Part shown: positions 1 to 9,023 of the stretch, one piece after another
Layout: the number at the start of each line of letters is the position of its first letter
Position numbering within the stretch: the stretch's first letter is position 1
Source: Paludibacteraceae bacterium
GTDB taxonomy: Bacteria; Bacteroidota; Bacteroidia; Bacteroidales; Paludibacteraceae
Assembly: GCA_018433525.1 (NCBI GenBank)
Contig: JAHDRA010000031.1
Coordinates: 51,508 to 115,507, forward strand
Reading direction: 5' to 3'
DNA length: 64,000 nt
Program-made: the position numbers and the translations under genes
Notes under the pieces: generated by a model
Seen by the model: the letters and a program-made list of their open reading frames with translations, nothing else
What the model was told of the DNA's origin: nothing
Database searches by the model: none

Positions 1-85
1 ACCTTTGGAAGCAATTGCGACCGTTAAATCGAGAATGGAACCGGTGAAAAAAATTCCGGAAATAAAAAAAGAATGGAAAAAATAG
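1..85 (+). CDS. C-terminal end of an unidentified protein (cut by window edge)
   Basis: The second frame is open from the window edge to a TAG at 83-85 and gives 27 residues rich in Lys and Glu (ending KKEWKK). No domain can be recognised in such a short tail. It lies 37 bases upstream of the DUF4252 gene on the same strand, so the two are probably co-transcribed. In Bacteroidetes, DUF4252 genes often follow a sigma factor and a small membrane or anti-sigma-like gene; that this is such a gene is only an inference. Confidence 0.5.
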   Translation, partial: PLEAIATVKSRMEPVKKIPEIKKEWKK

Positions 86-122
86 AAGAAACAATTCATT
101 TAAACAATTAACAATCACGAAT

Positions 123-611
123 ATGAAAAAGAATGGAATATTAATTTTGACAATTTTGCTGCTTGCATCTTTCCGAGCAGGTGCACAAACCATCGATAAA
201 TTTTTTGATCGATATGCCAATGACGATCGATTCACTTACGTTTCCGTCGGCAAAGGAATGATGAACCTTGCTTCAACATTCGGAGCAAATAAAAATATGG
301 ACAAGAACCAGAAGGAAGTTTTAGACCGTTTGACGGGAATCAAAATTTTAACTTTGGAAAATTCACGCGATGAAAAATTAATGAACTCGGTTCTTGATGA
401 ATTGGACAAGGTAATTCGGGCCGGGAAATACGAAACGGCTGTCAGAGTGAAAGATAAGGATGAAACGGTGAACATCTTCTTCAGGACAACCGGCAAGGAT
501 CAGTCCGATATGATTATTGTGTCAAAAGAGAAAAACGAAATGTCGATAATATGGATGAACGGAAAAATGACAAAAGAAGAAATGTCCGATATTTTTTCGC
601 AAAATTCCTGA
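123..611 (+). CDS. DUF4252 family exported protein
   Basis: A 162-residue protein with a clear N-terminal signal peptide (hydrophobic residues 5-18, likely cleavage after AGA-Q near residue 22). The body fits the DUF4252 family of Bacteroidetes: a helical start with the phrase YVSVGKGMM, a middle strand KILTLEN, and a C-terminal half with alternating charged strands. The family has no known biochemical function; members are periplasmic or outer-membrane attached and often sit next to ECF sigma factor genes. There is no lipobox cysteine. Length is normal for the family. Family assignment is by recognition of the pattern. Confidence 0.7.
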   Translation: MKKNGILILTILLLASFRAGAQTIDKFFDRYANDDRFTYVSVGKGMMNLASTFGANKNMDKNQKEVLDRLTGIKILTLENSRDEKLMNSVLDELDKVIRAGKYETAVRVKDKDETVNIFFRTTGKDQSDMIIVSKEKNEMSIIWMNGKMTKEEMSDIFSQNS

Positions 612-768
612 AAAACTTATTTTATATTTTTGTTTATTAACCCAGATTACTCATTAGCCAATTTATAAGGAAAGTCAAACTCTGAAGATATGTTCCATAG
701 GCTCGAAAACCAGGCTTGTTTTTTTATTTAAAGCGATTTTGAGAAACAATTTGTATTTTAAGTTTGAG

Positions 769-858
769 CTAAAAAGATGGTTTCCATTTATTCATCATCC
801 TTTTGAAGTTAAATGCAGCTGCTGCAAGCATTACATTAGTATTATCGCCTGTAATGGC
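769..858 (-). pseudogene. IS5/IS1182-type transposase, C-terminal remnant
   Basis: Read on the minus strand, 29 codons ending in TAG (769-771) give a segment with the core GDNTNVMLAAAAFNFKRMM, followed by NKWKPSF. This is the typical last helix of IS5/IS1182-group DDE transposases (GD.IN..LAA.A.NFK..M). A stop (859-861) directly precedes the fragment and nothing upstream continues it, so only the 3' end of the element survives. It abuts the ISL3-type remnant at 879-1270, which suggests one element inserted into or recombined with another. Confidence 0.6.
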
Positions 859-878
859 TCACCTGCAAAAACATGTGT

Positions 879-1270
879 CTAAGCATAGATATTAGTCAAT
901 CTGAAGAGAAAGAATTTAATATCGGCAACTCCTCTCAAAGAAGCTCTAAAGGATTTAATTTTAGCATTGAAACTTTCGGCAGAGGGATTGGTACTTCTAT
1001 CGATAAAGAAATTGAGCACTTCATCGTGATGTTCATAAACTGTAGCAGCTATGTATTAAAAGACTTGAATTGGCTTTCAGCCACATTATTGTACCATTCA
1101 GCCAATGAAAGTCTTGCAGCGGCTTTGATACTGTTTTTGTTGTAAATCATTCTCAAGGAGTGTGTAAGAGCATAACCCTGTTTCAGGTCTGGATATTCTC
1201 TGAAAAGAATTTTTGCACACAACTTTTTATATCCCGACAATTTCGGATCACTATATAAAAAGATAGTCAA
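879..1270 (-). pseudogene. ISL3/ISAon1-type transposase, truncated and frameshifted
   Basis: The minus strand encodes the last third of an ISL3-like transposase in two frames. Positions 1270-1049 give ILFREYPDLKQGYALTHSLR and on to QFKSFNT, then hit TAG. Shifting frame at about 1050 restores IAATVYEHHDEVLNFF, then the family hallmark RSTNPSAESFNAKIKSFRA, ending FFLFRLTNIYA-stop at 879-881. The break is explained by loss of one base between the Thr and Ile codons. The N-terminal two thirds, including most of the DDE catalytic core, is missing upstream of 1270. It is therefore a dead element. Confidence 0.75.
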
Positions 1271-1292
1271 TACAAACTAAATCGAAGACCAA

Positions 1293-1380
1293 GAGAAAAA
1301 TTAATCTTTAATACCCCTAAAAATGAGTTTTTCAAACATTTTATTTAATTTCGCACTTGTTGCTTGAATTTACTTATAAA
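1293..1380 (+). repeat. Copy A of a diverged ~90-bp intergenic repeat
   Basis: This stretch and 18118-18206 align in the same orientation. Shared blocks include gagaaaaatt, taccc, taaaaatgagtt, aatttcg followed by acttg, and gttgaat or gcttgaat near the end. Copy A ends about 20 bases before the TonB receptor start at 1399. It also lies directly beside the truncated ISL3 remnant. It contains a tiny frame starting ATG AGT TTT, but copy B stops after three codons there, so it is unlikely to be coding. Nature unknown: conserved leader or mobile-element end. Confidence 0.4.
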
Positions 1381-1398
1381 CAAAATCGAAATAAAATA

Positions 1399-3309
1399 AT
1401 GAATTTGAAACAACTCTTTTGTAAACTGATGTTTATTGCAATTTTCATTCTAATCAGTATTTCGACATTTTCGCTGAAAGCACAACTTTTTCGGGACAGT
1501 ATTCTGAAAAATGAAGAAAAGACCATTTACATGAATGAAGTTATTGTAACGGGTACCAGAAGTGAAGCGGTTGTAAGAAATTTGCCCATGAGCGTATCCA
1601 TAATTACGGACAAACAAATACTTGAACGCCAAAGCCAATCGGTAATCCCATTACTGAACGAACTGGTTCCGGGACTATTTATTACCGGTCGAGGAATTAT
1701 GGGCTACGGAATTTCGACAGGAGCTGCCGGAACGATGAAAATGAGAGGAATTGGAGGAAATCCTACTACAGGAGTATTGATACTGATTGATGGAGAACCA
1801 CAATTTATGGGCTTAATGGGACATCCCATAGCAGACTTGTATCAATCTGTGATAGCAGATCGGATTGAAGTGGTCAGAGGCCCGGCTTCTGCTCTTTACG
1901 GATCCAATGCCATGGGTGGCGTTATCAATATTATTACATCAAAATTTTACAAGGATACCGTTCAACAAAATTTCCACTTCGGTTACGGCTCTTACAGCAC
2001 GCTGGAATCTTCGGCAAGCAATCACTTCCATAAAAATCGGATAACCGGTAAATTTGCCATTTCATACAATCGGACTGATGGACACCGGGAAAATATGGAT
2101 TTCGACCAAATAAGCGGTTATGCAAAACTCGGTTATCGGCTGGACAGATACTGGAGTGTTTCCACCAACGCAAATATTTCTCATTTCAATGCTTCCAATC
2201 CCGGCACTGTCGATCAGCCGATTGTTGACAACGATTCGCACGTTAAAAGGGGATGGATAAATGCTTCGGTAGAAAACAGGTACAGATACACTTCAGGAGC
2301 TTTGAGTTTTTTTTACAATTGGGGAAATCATATTATAAATGATGGATACAACATGGGAGGACAGCCACTCGATTATCTTTTCCACTCCAACGATAAAATG
2401 TCAGGTATAACGTTTTCTCAATCAGCAATTTTAATGCCTAACAACAAAATTACTTTTGGGTTCGACTATCAAAAATTTGGAGGCAAAGCATGGAATAAAT
2501 ACAACGATGGAAATAAAAAATCGATTATCGATACTACCTTGTACGAAATAGCGGGTTATGCTGATATGCGTCAAGACTTCGGCTTGCTGGCCACAGTGGA
2601 TATAGGCATTCGCTTAGATAATCATTCCAAAACCGGTTCTCAATGGATTCCTCAAGTGGGCTTATCCTTTCATCTTCCCAAAAATATTGAAGCAAAGACA
2701 ATAGTTGGCAAAGGATTCAGAAATCCAACCATCAGGGAACTTTTTATGTTTACTCCTCAAAACCCCAATTTATTGCCCGAAGAAGTAATGAATTATGAAT
2801 TTTCAGTTTCTCAAAATATGGTTGAAAAAAATTTGTTCTATGATGTGGCTGTATTTTATCTTGAAGGAAAAAATATGATTCAGACGGTAATTTCAAATGG
2901 AAGACCAATAAACGTAAATACGGGAAAAATTAAAAACTTTGGCTTCGAAAGCGTCATAACTTATCAAATAAATTCAATTTGGTCGGCAAATGTCAACTAC
3001 AGTTGGCTCGATATGAAATACCCAGTAACCGGAGCACCCAAACAAAAAGTTTTTGCAGGATTCGACTACTCGAAAAAAAAGCTAAAATTTTCTTCCGGAA
3101 TTCAATATGTTCATAGACTTTATTCTTCTCTCAATCCTGTGAAAAAGGAAAATTTTACCTTGTTGAATGCCAGAACGACGTACCAATTGGGTAAATTCAC
3201 CCAACTATTTTTAACGGGTGAAAATCTTTTAAACTGCTCTTATGAAATAAATGCCGGTTATCCCATGCCAAAAGCCACATTTTTAATAGGCTGCAATGTC
3301 CATTTTTAA
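1399..3309 (+). CDS. TonB-dependent outer-membrane receptor
   Basis: A 636-residue receptor. The ATG at 1399 was preferred over the in-frame TTG at 1357 because it directly precedes a good signal peptide (MNLKQLFCKLMFIAIFI, cleavage near LKA-Q). No carboxypeptidase-like domain; a TonB-box-like region (MNEVIVTGTR) is followed by a plug (about residues 45-185, with VLILIDGEP, IEVVRGPASALYGSNAMGGVINI) and a beta-barrel ending in Phe (GCNVHF). This is the BtuB/CirA-like class that imports vitamin B12, haem or iron chelates. The substrate cannot be told from sequence, and no ABC importer or regulator is adjacent. Confidence 0.85.
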   Translation: MNLKQLFCKLMFIAIFILISISTFSLKAQLFRDSILKNEEKTIYMNEVIVTGTRSEAVVRNLPMSVSIITDKQILERQSQSVIPLLNELVPGLFITGRGIMGYGISTGAAGTMKMRGIGGNPTTGVLILIDGEPQFMGLMGHPIADLYQSVIADRIEVVRGPASALYGSNAMGGVINIITSKFYKDTVQQNFHFGYGSYSTLESSASNHFHKNRITGKFAISYNRTDGHRENMDFDQISGYAKLGYRLDRYWSVSTNANISHFNASNPGTVDQPIVDNDSHVKRGWINASVENRYRYTSGALSFFYNWGNHIINDGYNMGGQPLDYLFHSNDKMSGITFSQSAILMPNNKITFGFDYQKFGGKAWNKYNDGNKKSIIDTTLYEIAGYADMRQDFGLLATVDIGIRLDNHSKTGSQWIPQVGLSFHLPKNIEAKTIVGKGFRNPTIRELFMFTPQNPNLLPEEVMNYEFSVSQNMVEKNLFYDVAVFYLEGKNMIQTVISNGRPINVNTGKIKNFGFESVITYQINSIWSANVNYSWLDMKYPVTGAPKQKVFAGFDYSKKKLKFSSGIQYVHRLYSSLNPVKKENFTLLNARTTYQLGKFTQLFLTGENLLNCSYEINAGYPMPKATFLIGCNVHF

Positions 3310-3408
3310 AAAACTTCGATTTCTTTCAATTATTCAAATGATAAATAATTGTAGGCTAATACTTTATTAAGGCTTTGCTGCCAGAAAAGAAAAAAATAAA
3401 ATTGATTT

Positions 3409-4215
3409 TTAACCTTCTTCTTTCTCTTTCTTTTTGGCTTCCTCCCAGAAAACATCCATTTCGTCCAACGACATTTGTCGCAGGTCTTTTCCTTGCGCAA
3501 TGGTTTGAGATTCGAGGTAATTGAATCGTTGAATAAATTTACGGTTGGTGCGTTCGAGTGCATTTTCGGGATTAATGTCATAAAGGCGGGCTGCATTGAT
3601 CAGGCTGAAAAGCAAGTCGCCAAATTCTTCTTCCATCTTATTTTTATCCATCGCTTCTACTTCGTCTTTTAGTTCCTGAAATTCTTCCTGAACCTTATCC
3701 CATACTTGTTCGCGTTTTTCCCAGTCAAATCCTACATTTCGCGCTTTGTCCTGAATCCGGTGAGCTTTTATCAATGCCGGTAAAGTTTCGGGAACGCCGG
3801 CAAGAACAGTTCGGTTGCCGTTTTTCTCCTTTAATTTCAAATCTTCCCAATTTTGAACGACTGTTTGGCTGTTGTCGGCTTTGGTATTGGAAAATATGTG
3901 GGGATGACGAAAAATCAGTTTTTCGTTCAGATTCTTACAAACATCAAAAATGTCGAAGTCGCCGGTTTCGCTTCCCATTTGTGCATAAAAAACCACATGA
4001 AGCAACAAGTCGCCTACTTCCGTCATGATGGCTTTTTTGTCGTCTTTCATTATTGCATCGGCCAATTCATAAGTTTCTTCAATAGTTTGAACGCGCATGC
4101 TCTCGAAAGTTTGTTCTCTATCCCAAGGGCATTCGGCTCTCAACCGCTCCATTATTTCCAGCAAACGTTTAAATTCCTGAAGTTTTTCCTCCATTGTATG
4201 TGTTGTTTTTTCCAT
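3409..4215 (-). CDS. mazG: Nucleoside triphosphate pyrophosphohydrolase MazG
   Basis: A 268-residue protein with the two tandem MazG domains usual for the family. The first domain (about 10-120) has LRAECPWDREQTFESM and the metal-binding EETYE...D and EVGDLLLHVVF motifs. The second (about 155-255) has EEFQELKDEV and EEFGDLLFSLIN. It hydrolyses (d)NTPs to monophosphates and PPi in the cytoplasm, a house-cleaning role and in some bacteria a modulator of the stringent response. Converges with the TonB receptor at 1399-3309. Length and motifs are complete. Confidence 0.92.
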   Translation of the reverse strand: MEKTTHTMEEKLQEFKRLLEIMERLRAECPWDREQTFESMRVQTIEETYELADAIMKDDKKAIMTEVGDLLLHVVFYAQMGSETGDFDIFDVCKNLNEKLIFRHPHIFSNTKADNSQTVVQNWEDLKLKEKNGNRTVLAGVPETLPALIKAHRIQDKARNVGFDWEKREQVWDKVQEEFQELKDEVEAMDKNKMEEEFGDLLFSLINAARLYDINPENALERTNRKFIQRFNYLESQTIAQGKDLRQMSLDEMDVFWEEAKKKEKEEG

Positions 4216-4283
4216 AATTTCAGGGTGAAGTATGTATAAATTTTATGCGAAATTACTTATTTTTTTTCGATGAAGAGATTTTT

Positions 4284-4331
4284 CCGAAAATATAAAATCC
4301 ATTACGAGAATAAGTTTTTCTCGTAATGGAT
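4284..4331 (-). terminator. Rho-independent terminator of the TonB receptor gene
   Basis: Perfect 14-bp inverted repeat, arms 4297-4310 and 4318-4331, with a 7-base loop. On the minus strand it is followed by TTTATATTTT. It lies 39 bases past the stop of the receptor gene at 4371-6629 and upstream of mazG, so it separates the two transcripts. Confidence 0.75.
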
Positions 4332-4370
4332 CAATGATACTGAAGCAAAAGTTATTTTTTAAAAGTTTTT

Positions 4371-6629
4371 TCAGAATTCGGTTTTTAAAGTCAAACCGAA
4401 TTGTGCAGGATTTCCTTTTTGAAAAAACTTGTTCTCAAAAGATTCAAAATAAAAAGCATTATACTGGGTATCGAACAGATTTTTTGCCCAAAGTTCGACC
4501 CTGAAATTTCCTTTCTCCACACCAACTTTTGCATTGATTAAACCATAAAAGTCCTGATAAATGGAATTGTCCACATCCCAATAAATTTTCCCGGCTGCGT
4601 TGTATTGCATTGAAACCATGAATTGATCAATAAACGAGTTTTTGAATATGCGAAGATATTCGCCTCCGATATTCAAGGTGTTTTGAGGAGCATAAGGAAC
4701 AAATTTTCCTTTGTAATCCACTTCGTTTACAGTTCCGTTACTTTTTACTGAATCGGTATAATTGGTAAAGGCTGCATGTGCATAACCATAGTTAAGACCG
4801 GCGGCAAAACCTTTTCCCAAATTTGCCTGCAATGAGAACTCCATTCCTTTGCTGTCCACCTTGCCTGCGTTGGTTATCATTCGTCCGTTGCCGCTGGGAA
4901 CAAATCGGGTTAATTGCATATCGGTGATTTGCATGTAAAACAACGACAATTGCATTTTCAGTCTGTTGTCCAAAAATGTCGATTGGCAGCCTGCTTCGTA
5001 ATTCCAACTGTATTCCGGTTGAAACAAAATGGCTTTGCGAACATCGGGTTGAGAAGCAGACGAATTTCCCGAATTCATTAAATCATTCTGTATCAAGTCG
5101 GCAAACATCTGTATGTTGTAACCTCCTGCTTTGTAACCTTTCGAAACGTTGGCATAAATGTACTGCTGGCTGTTCCATGCGTATTTCACACTGACTTTTG
5201 GAAGAAATTCGGAAAATTTCACTGATTCTGCTCCTCGAAGTGTATCGGCCAAAGAAGTTGGAATGTTCCTATTTCCCATTTTCATTAATAAATCCAGTCT
5301 CGTATTGGTAAAATAGTCTAAATTTACTTTTTCAAAATCGGCACGAACACCTATTGTCGCCGAAAGTCCGTCGGTTAAAAGATGATTGAAGGTCGATTGG
5401 TGATACAAAGCTCCTTCGGCGGTTTTTGTGTCATAAGTTCCGGGAATGTCCATTACAGTACTGGTAATGGTCATTTGTGGCGCTCCGGCAGTATGTGCCC
5501 TGTCCAGTACCGGTTGCAGAATATTGGTCAATGCATCTTGTTTGAAAGCTACGGGCGCATCGGTATTTAATTTTTGATAAAAGCCTGTAGCTCCGAAACT
5601 CCACTGATAATTGCCGGAGGTTCTCGATTTCAATACAATTTCTTCGTTTACTGCATGTTGTTTTTGCTGTTGTTCGAGAGAAAAGTAGGAAAGAGGCGTA
5701 AAATCCTGATCCATAAACATTTTATCCGAAAAATACTGGTAAGAAGTAGTAGAAGTCAGTTGTATTTTGTCGTTCCGATATTCAATCAGTACACTATTGG
5801 TAAGCATGTTGCGTAAATAGGAACTTTTATCGTTAAAATTCGGTTCTGCAGTCGACTTGGTAGTTGCATTATACAGTCCGTAAGGGAATGCATTTTGATT
5901 CACATAATCATAATTGATAATGTATTGAGCACGCAGCGAAGGCGTAATATGCCAGTCGAATTTAGCTCTACCTCCGGCAGAATTTTTCCAATCGGCATCT
6001 TTTCCGGTAAAAGTATTGGTAAAGAATCCGTTGCGATGATGATAATAACCGCTTAGCGACAATCCTGTTTTGTTGCTTAGTTTGGCATAATGCGAAGCTT
6101 GCGCTTGCAATAAACCGTAATTACCACCTGTAACCGATAATTTTGTTCCCTGATATTCAAAGGGAGAAAGTGTATAAATATTTACCACGCCCCCCAAAGC
6201 ATTGCGTCCGTACAAAGTACTTTGTGAACCACGCAAAACTTCAGCCTGCTGTATGTCGTAGAAATCGAAATCGAACGTTGATTTTTCAAAATATGGAACA
6301 TTGTCCACATACAAAGCAATTGATTGTCCGGTGCTGCGCGCTCCAACACCACGAATGTAGGGAGAGGTTGACATGGAAGAACCGTAATCGGGAATAAAAA
6401 AATTGGGAACGAGTATGCTCAAGTCGCGAACGGAATTGACTTGTGCCTGATTGATAAGATTCGATGAAACAACCGAATAAGAAGCAGCCGGTTGTGCAGG
6501 TAAGGTTTCTTTGTGTGAAATAATCTGAATTTCTTCGAGATAAACATGTTTCAATGAATCTTTCGGTTCCAAGTCAACCGCAAAAATAAAGGTAGGGACT
6601 AAAGAAAGTAATATCAATATTTTTTTCAT
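4371..6629 (-). CDS. TonB-dependent outer-membrane receptor (iron-complex type)
   Basis: A 752-residue protein with signal peptide (MKKILILLSLVPTFIFA), TonB-box-like EEIQIISHKE near residue 32, plug domain (about 45-155; PYIRGVGARSTGQSIALYVD, AEVLRGSQSTLYGRNALGGVVNIYT) and a 22-strand-type barrel ending in Phe (LTLKTEF). Such receptors import siderophores, haem or other large ligands with TonB energy. The plug and barrel pattern (YANVSKGYKAGGYN, LWAKNLFDTQYN) is that of the FecA/FyuA-like branch; no CarboxypepD_reg domain, so it is not a SusC protein. Single gene with its own terminator. The ligand is not predictable. Confidence 0.88.
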   Translation of the reverse strand: MKKILILLSLVPTFIFAVDLEPKDSLKHVYLEEIQIISHKETLPAQPAASYSVVSSNLINQAQVNSVRDLSILVPNFFIPDYGSSMSTSPYIRGVGARSTGQSIALYVDNVPYFEKSTFDFDFYDIQQAEVLRGSQSTLYGRNALGGVVNIYTLSPFEYQGTKLSVTGGNYGLLQAQASHYAKLSNKTGLSLSGYYHHRNGFFTNTFTGKDADWKNSAGGRAKFDWHITPSLRAQYIINYDYVNQNAFPYGLYNATTKSTAEPNFNDKSSYLRNMLTNSVLIEYRNDKIQLTSTTSYQYFSDKMFMDQDFTPLSYFSLEQQQKQHAVNEEIVLKSRTSGNYQWSFGATGFYQKLNTDAPVAFKQDALTNILQPVLDRAHTAGAPQMTITSTVMDIPGTYDTKTAEGALYHQSTFNHLLTDGLSATIGVRADFEKVNLDYFTNTRLDLLMKMGNRNIPTSLADTLRGAESVKFSEFLPKVSVKYAWNSQQYIYANVSKGYKAGGYNIQMFADLIQNDLMNSGNSSASQPDVRKAILFQPEYSWNYEAGCQSTFLDNRLKMQLSLFYMQITDMQLTRFVPSGNGRMITNAGKVDSKGMEFSLQANLGKGFAAGLNYGYAHAAFTNYTDSVKSNGTVNEVDYKGKFVPYAPQNTLNIGGEYLRIFKNSFIDQFMVSMQYNAAGKIYWDVDNSIYQDFYGLINAKVGVEKGNFRVELWAKNLFDTQYNAFYFESFENKFFQKGNPAQFGLTLKTEF

Positions 6630-6894
6630 TTTTTTTGATTTTAATATGGAAAAACAAATACAATAGTGAATATTTATTCAGCATTTTTTGTATGCAATAT
6701 GCTGCAAGATTGTTAAAAAAACCGATTTTCGTTTATTGAGTTTTTTCAGATTGAATTAAAGCTCAATAATTCAATAAAAACGTCCAATTTTTTCGATTTT
6801 CTTTCGTCTTTTATACTGCAACAAACAGCCATTAATGAAGGGTTTTAGGAAAAAATTATAAGTGTAATTGCCGAAACACAGGAATATTTTTGAT

Positions 6895-7251
6895 TTAACA
6901 AAAGGAGAGAGTAGGAGGTGGACGACAGAAAAGTTCTGCCAAGAAACCATTCGAAATGCAGGCATTACATTTTACAAGAGGGATTATTGTGGGAAAGTGA
7001 TAAATTGGCTTTATTGATTCTTTGGATGGAATGATGGCTGAAACAAAAAAATAATCTTCAAATTGAAAAGTATTTTCGGTTTCAATCTTGTTTTCAGTCG
7101 AAAAAAATACTTGATGTTGTGTTATGGGAGTAATTTCACTAATGCCTGAAACATGAGAAGATGAAGTAGCTGCCGACAAACACATGATATAACCCAATAT
7201 CATCAGTATTTGTGGAACAAAAGAAGCAAAAAGAATATTGTCAAACATCAT
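6895..7251 (-). CDS. Small hypothetical membrane-anchored or exported protein
   Basis: About 118 residues from the ATG at 7251 (a longer frame would begin inside the tRNA gene and is rejected). The first 27 residues are hydrophobic (FASFVPQILMILGYIMCLSAA) and look like a signal peptide or single anchor. The rest is polar, with no recognised domain, and ends in Cys-Arg-Pro-Pro-Pro (FCRPPPTLSFC). Short Bacteroidetes proteins with such an RPPP tail occur near metal or TonB receptor genes, but that link is from memory and unproven. It begins 21 bases downstream of tRNA-Thr, so it may be co-transcribed with it, and precedes a TonB receptor gene by 265 bases. Confidence 0.45.
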   Translation of the reverse strand: MMFDNILFASFVPQILMILGYIMCLSAATSSSHVSGISEITPITQHQVFFSTENKIETENTFQFEDYFFVSAIIPSKESIKPIYHFPTIIPLVKCNACISNGFLAELFCRPPPTLSFC

Positions 7252-7272
7252 CTTTTGGAAATCGTTATAAAG

Positions 7273-7345
7273 AGCCTTTTTGGGGACTCGAACCCCAGAC
7301 CTATTCATTACGAATGAATCGCTCTACCAGCTGAGCTAAAAAGGC
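7273..7345 (-). tRNA. tRNA-Thr (anticodon CGT)
   Basis: On the minus strand the 73 bases fold as a full cloverleaf. The acceptor stem is GCCTTTT / AAAAGGC, the D arm has AGCTCAGCTGGTAGAGC, and the anticodon stem is ATTCA / TGAAT with loop TTCGTAA. The T arm is CTGGGGTTCGAGTCCCCA. Anticodon CGT reads ACG (Thr). CCA is not encoded, as is common in Bacteroidetes. Confidence 0.95.
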
Positions 7346-7432
7346 ACTATTTTATTAACGGCTGCAAAATTAATCAAAAAAATCGAGATATTTGCAGGTG
7401 TTGAAGTCAAAATTTTTAGAACAGGCAATTCT

Positions 7433-8116
7433 TTAAAAAGCCAATATCCGAATCACACTCCAAACAAAAATTCCCACAACCGTGAAGGTAAGCACCAATA
7501 GCGGTAAGGCTGAATCAGCAAAACGCTTGCTTCGAAAACGGGAAGAAACGTAAAAAATATTCGGTTTCAGTTTTTTTAGTACCCAATAGCAAAAAATAGC
7601 TACAAAAAATCCGACGAAATATCCTCCCATGACATCGAGAGGATAATGTACACCCAAATATATTCGTGAATAGCCCGTAATCAACGACCAGAGTAAAATA
7701 ATCAGCGTGTAGCTTTTTTTACGGAAAAAGTAAGCCGAAAGAACGGCAAAACCAAGTGAATTGGCAGCATGCGAAGAAACGAATCCATATTTTCCACCAC
7801 GATAACCATCCACCAAATGAACCAGCCCACTAATAGTTTCTTCGCGCGAAGGACGCAGGCGTTGAACGGCATTTTTAATAATTCCCGATGAAATTTGATC
7901 GGCGAGTAAAATACAAACGGCAAAAGAAAGAACAATCCAGAAAGCTTCCGATTTCCACTGTTTAATCATCACATACAAAACGGAAATATAAAACGGAATC
8001 CATACCAGTTTGTTGCTGAAAGCCATCATGAACCCGTCAAAAAATGGGCTTTGTATGCCATTCAAGGCCAGGAACAAGTTGGTATCCCAAATTCTTAATG
8101 TTTCTATCAGGTTCAT
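7433..8116 (-). CDS. PAP2 family membrane phosphatase
   Basis: A 227-residue integral membrane protein with about six hydrophobic segments. It carries the three phosphatidic-acid-phosphatase motifs: KNAVQRLRP near residue 81-89 (KxxxxxxRP), SSHAANS near 114 (PSGH variant) and SRIYLGVHYPLD near 150-161 (SRxxxxxHxxxD). It removes phosphate from a lipid phosphate at the membrane, for example undecaprenyl pyrophosphate (UppP type 2) or lipid A; which one is not clear. It is 40 bases downstream of batE on the same strand, so it may end the Bat transcript. Confidence 0.85.
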   Translation of the reverse strand: MNLIETLRIWDTNLFLALNGIQSPFFDGFMMAFSNKLVWIPFYISVLYVMIKQWKSEAFWIVLSFAVCILLADQISSGIIKNAVQRLRPSREETISGLVHLVDGYRGGKYGFVSSHAANSLGFAVLSAYFFRKKSYTLIILLWSLITGYSRIYLGVHYPLDVMGGYFVGFFVAIFCYWVLKKLKPNIFYVSSRFRSKRFADSALPLLVLTFTVVGIFVWSVIRILAF

Positions 8117-8156
8117 TTTTCAGAAGTATTTGCAACCGTGAAAACCAGCAACTTTT

Positions 8157-8915
8157 TTATATTTTTTCTATGCTTTTGCTTTCTACCCAGCCCACATTTC
8201 CATTACCGATTTTGATTTCTGCCCAATCACCCAATGTACTTTTTATTGTAACCTTTGTTCCTTCATGCAATTGAAACAAATCTGTTCCACTATCGTCGGG
8301 TGAGCTTTTCACCGTAACCACTCCCGTCATAATAATAGCTTGAAGAGAATTGGTTTCTTCGTTTTTGCGAATGCCGGAAAAAATAATACTGGTAACAGCA
8401 AAGAGAAGCAGAACAATTCCGATATAGAAAGAATTTTTTCGTTGTCGTACCGATGAGCCAAATGCAAAAAGAAATGCAAAAATCAAGGCAGCCAAGAAGA
8501 ACAGGTAACCCGCCGTAAACCATTGGTTGGAAGTGAACATGTGCATCAAATTGGTAATCCAGCGTTGAATAAAAAATTGCTGATTGTAATTGACATTGTC
8601 CAATACTTTTTGTTGTGCCAGTTGCAAATTGAATCGGGCATCCTCAAAGCGTGGTGAAAGTTTCAAAGCCCTTTCATAATTCAGGATGGCCAATCCGATT
8701 TCATTCATTTTATAATAGGCATTTCCCAAATTATAGTAGAGCTCGGGCGCTACGCCTTCGTTTTTCAGTATTTTTTCGTACTGTTCTGCAGCAGCATGAA
8801 AATTTCCTTTGGCGTAGAGGTCGTTGGCATATTTAATGGCATCCGATTGCGCTGAGAGGGGCAGCGAAGCCAAGAGAGTTATTATAAGTATGATATTGGA
8901 TATGAGACGTTTCAT
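8157..8915 (-). CDS. batE: BatE: TPR and SH3-domain membrane protein
   Basis: 252 residues: signal peptide (1-22, SLPLSA-Q), a TPR pair (about 26-95, YYNLGNAYYKMNEIGLAILNYERAL), two transmembrane segments (about 130-155 and 163-182), and a C-terminal bacterial SH3-like domain (about 195-250, HEGTKVTIKSTLGDWAEIKIGNGNVGWV). This is the standard architecture of BatE, last gene of the Bacteroidetes aerotolerance (Bat) operon. The Bat proteins are thought to form a periplasmic/inner-membrane complex; their exact function is not settled. Follows batD by 108 bases. Confidence 0.85.
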   Translation of the reverse strand: MKRLISNIILIITLLASLPLSAQSDAIKYANDLYAKGNFHAAAEQYEKILKNEGVAPELYYNLGNAYYKMNEIGLAILNYERALKLSPRFEDARFNLQLAQQKVLDNVNYNQQFFIQRWITNLMHMFTSNQWFTAGYLFFLAALIFAFLFAFGSSVRQRKNSFYIGIVLLLFAVTSIIFSGIRKNEETNSLQAIIMTGVVTVKSSPDDSGTDLFQLHEGTKVTIKSTLGDWAEIKIGNGNVGWVESKSIEKI

Positions 8916-9023
8916 AGTTTATTTTTAAATTTTTTATTCGGTTTGTAACAGCACAGCCGATATTTTATTTGTTAAGATAAAATGGTGTTTTAAACAAGCT
9001 TATCTTCGCTATCTGCGAATTGT

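Noticed and set aside
1357..1398. TTG start of the first TonB receptor
   Set aside because: The 14 extra residues are polar and come before a normal signal peptide that begins at the ATG at 1399.
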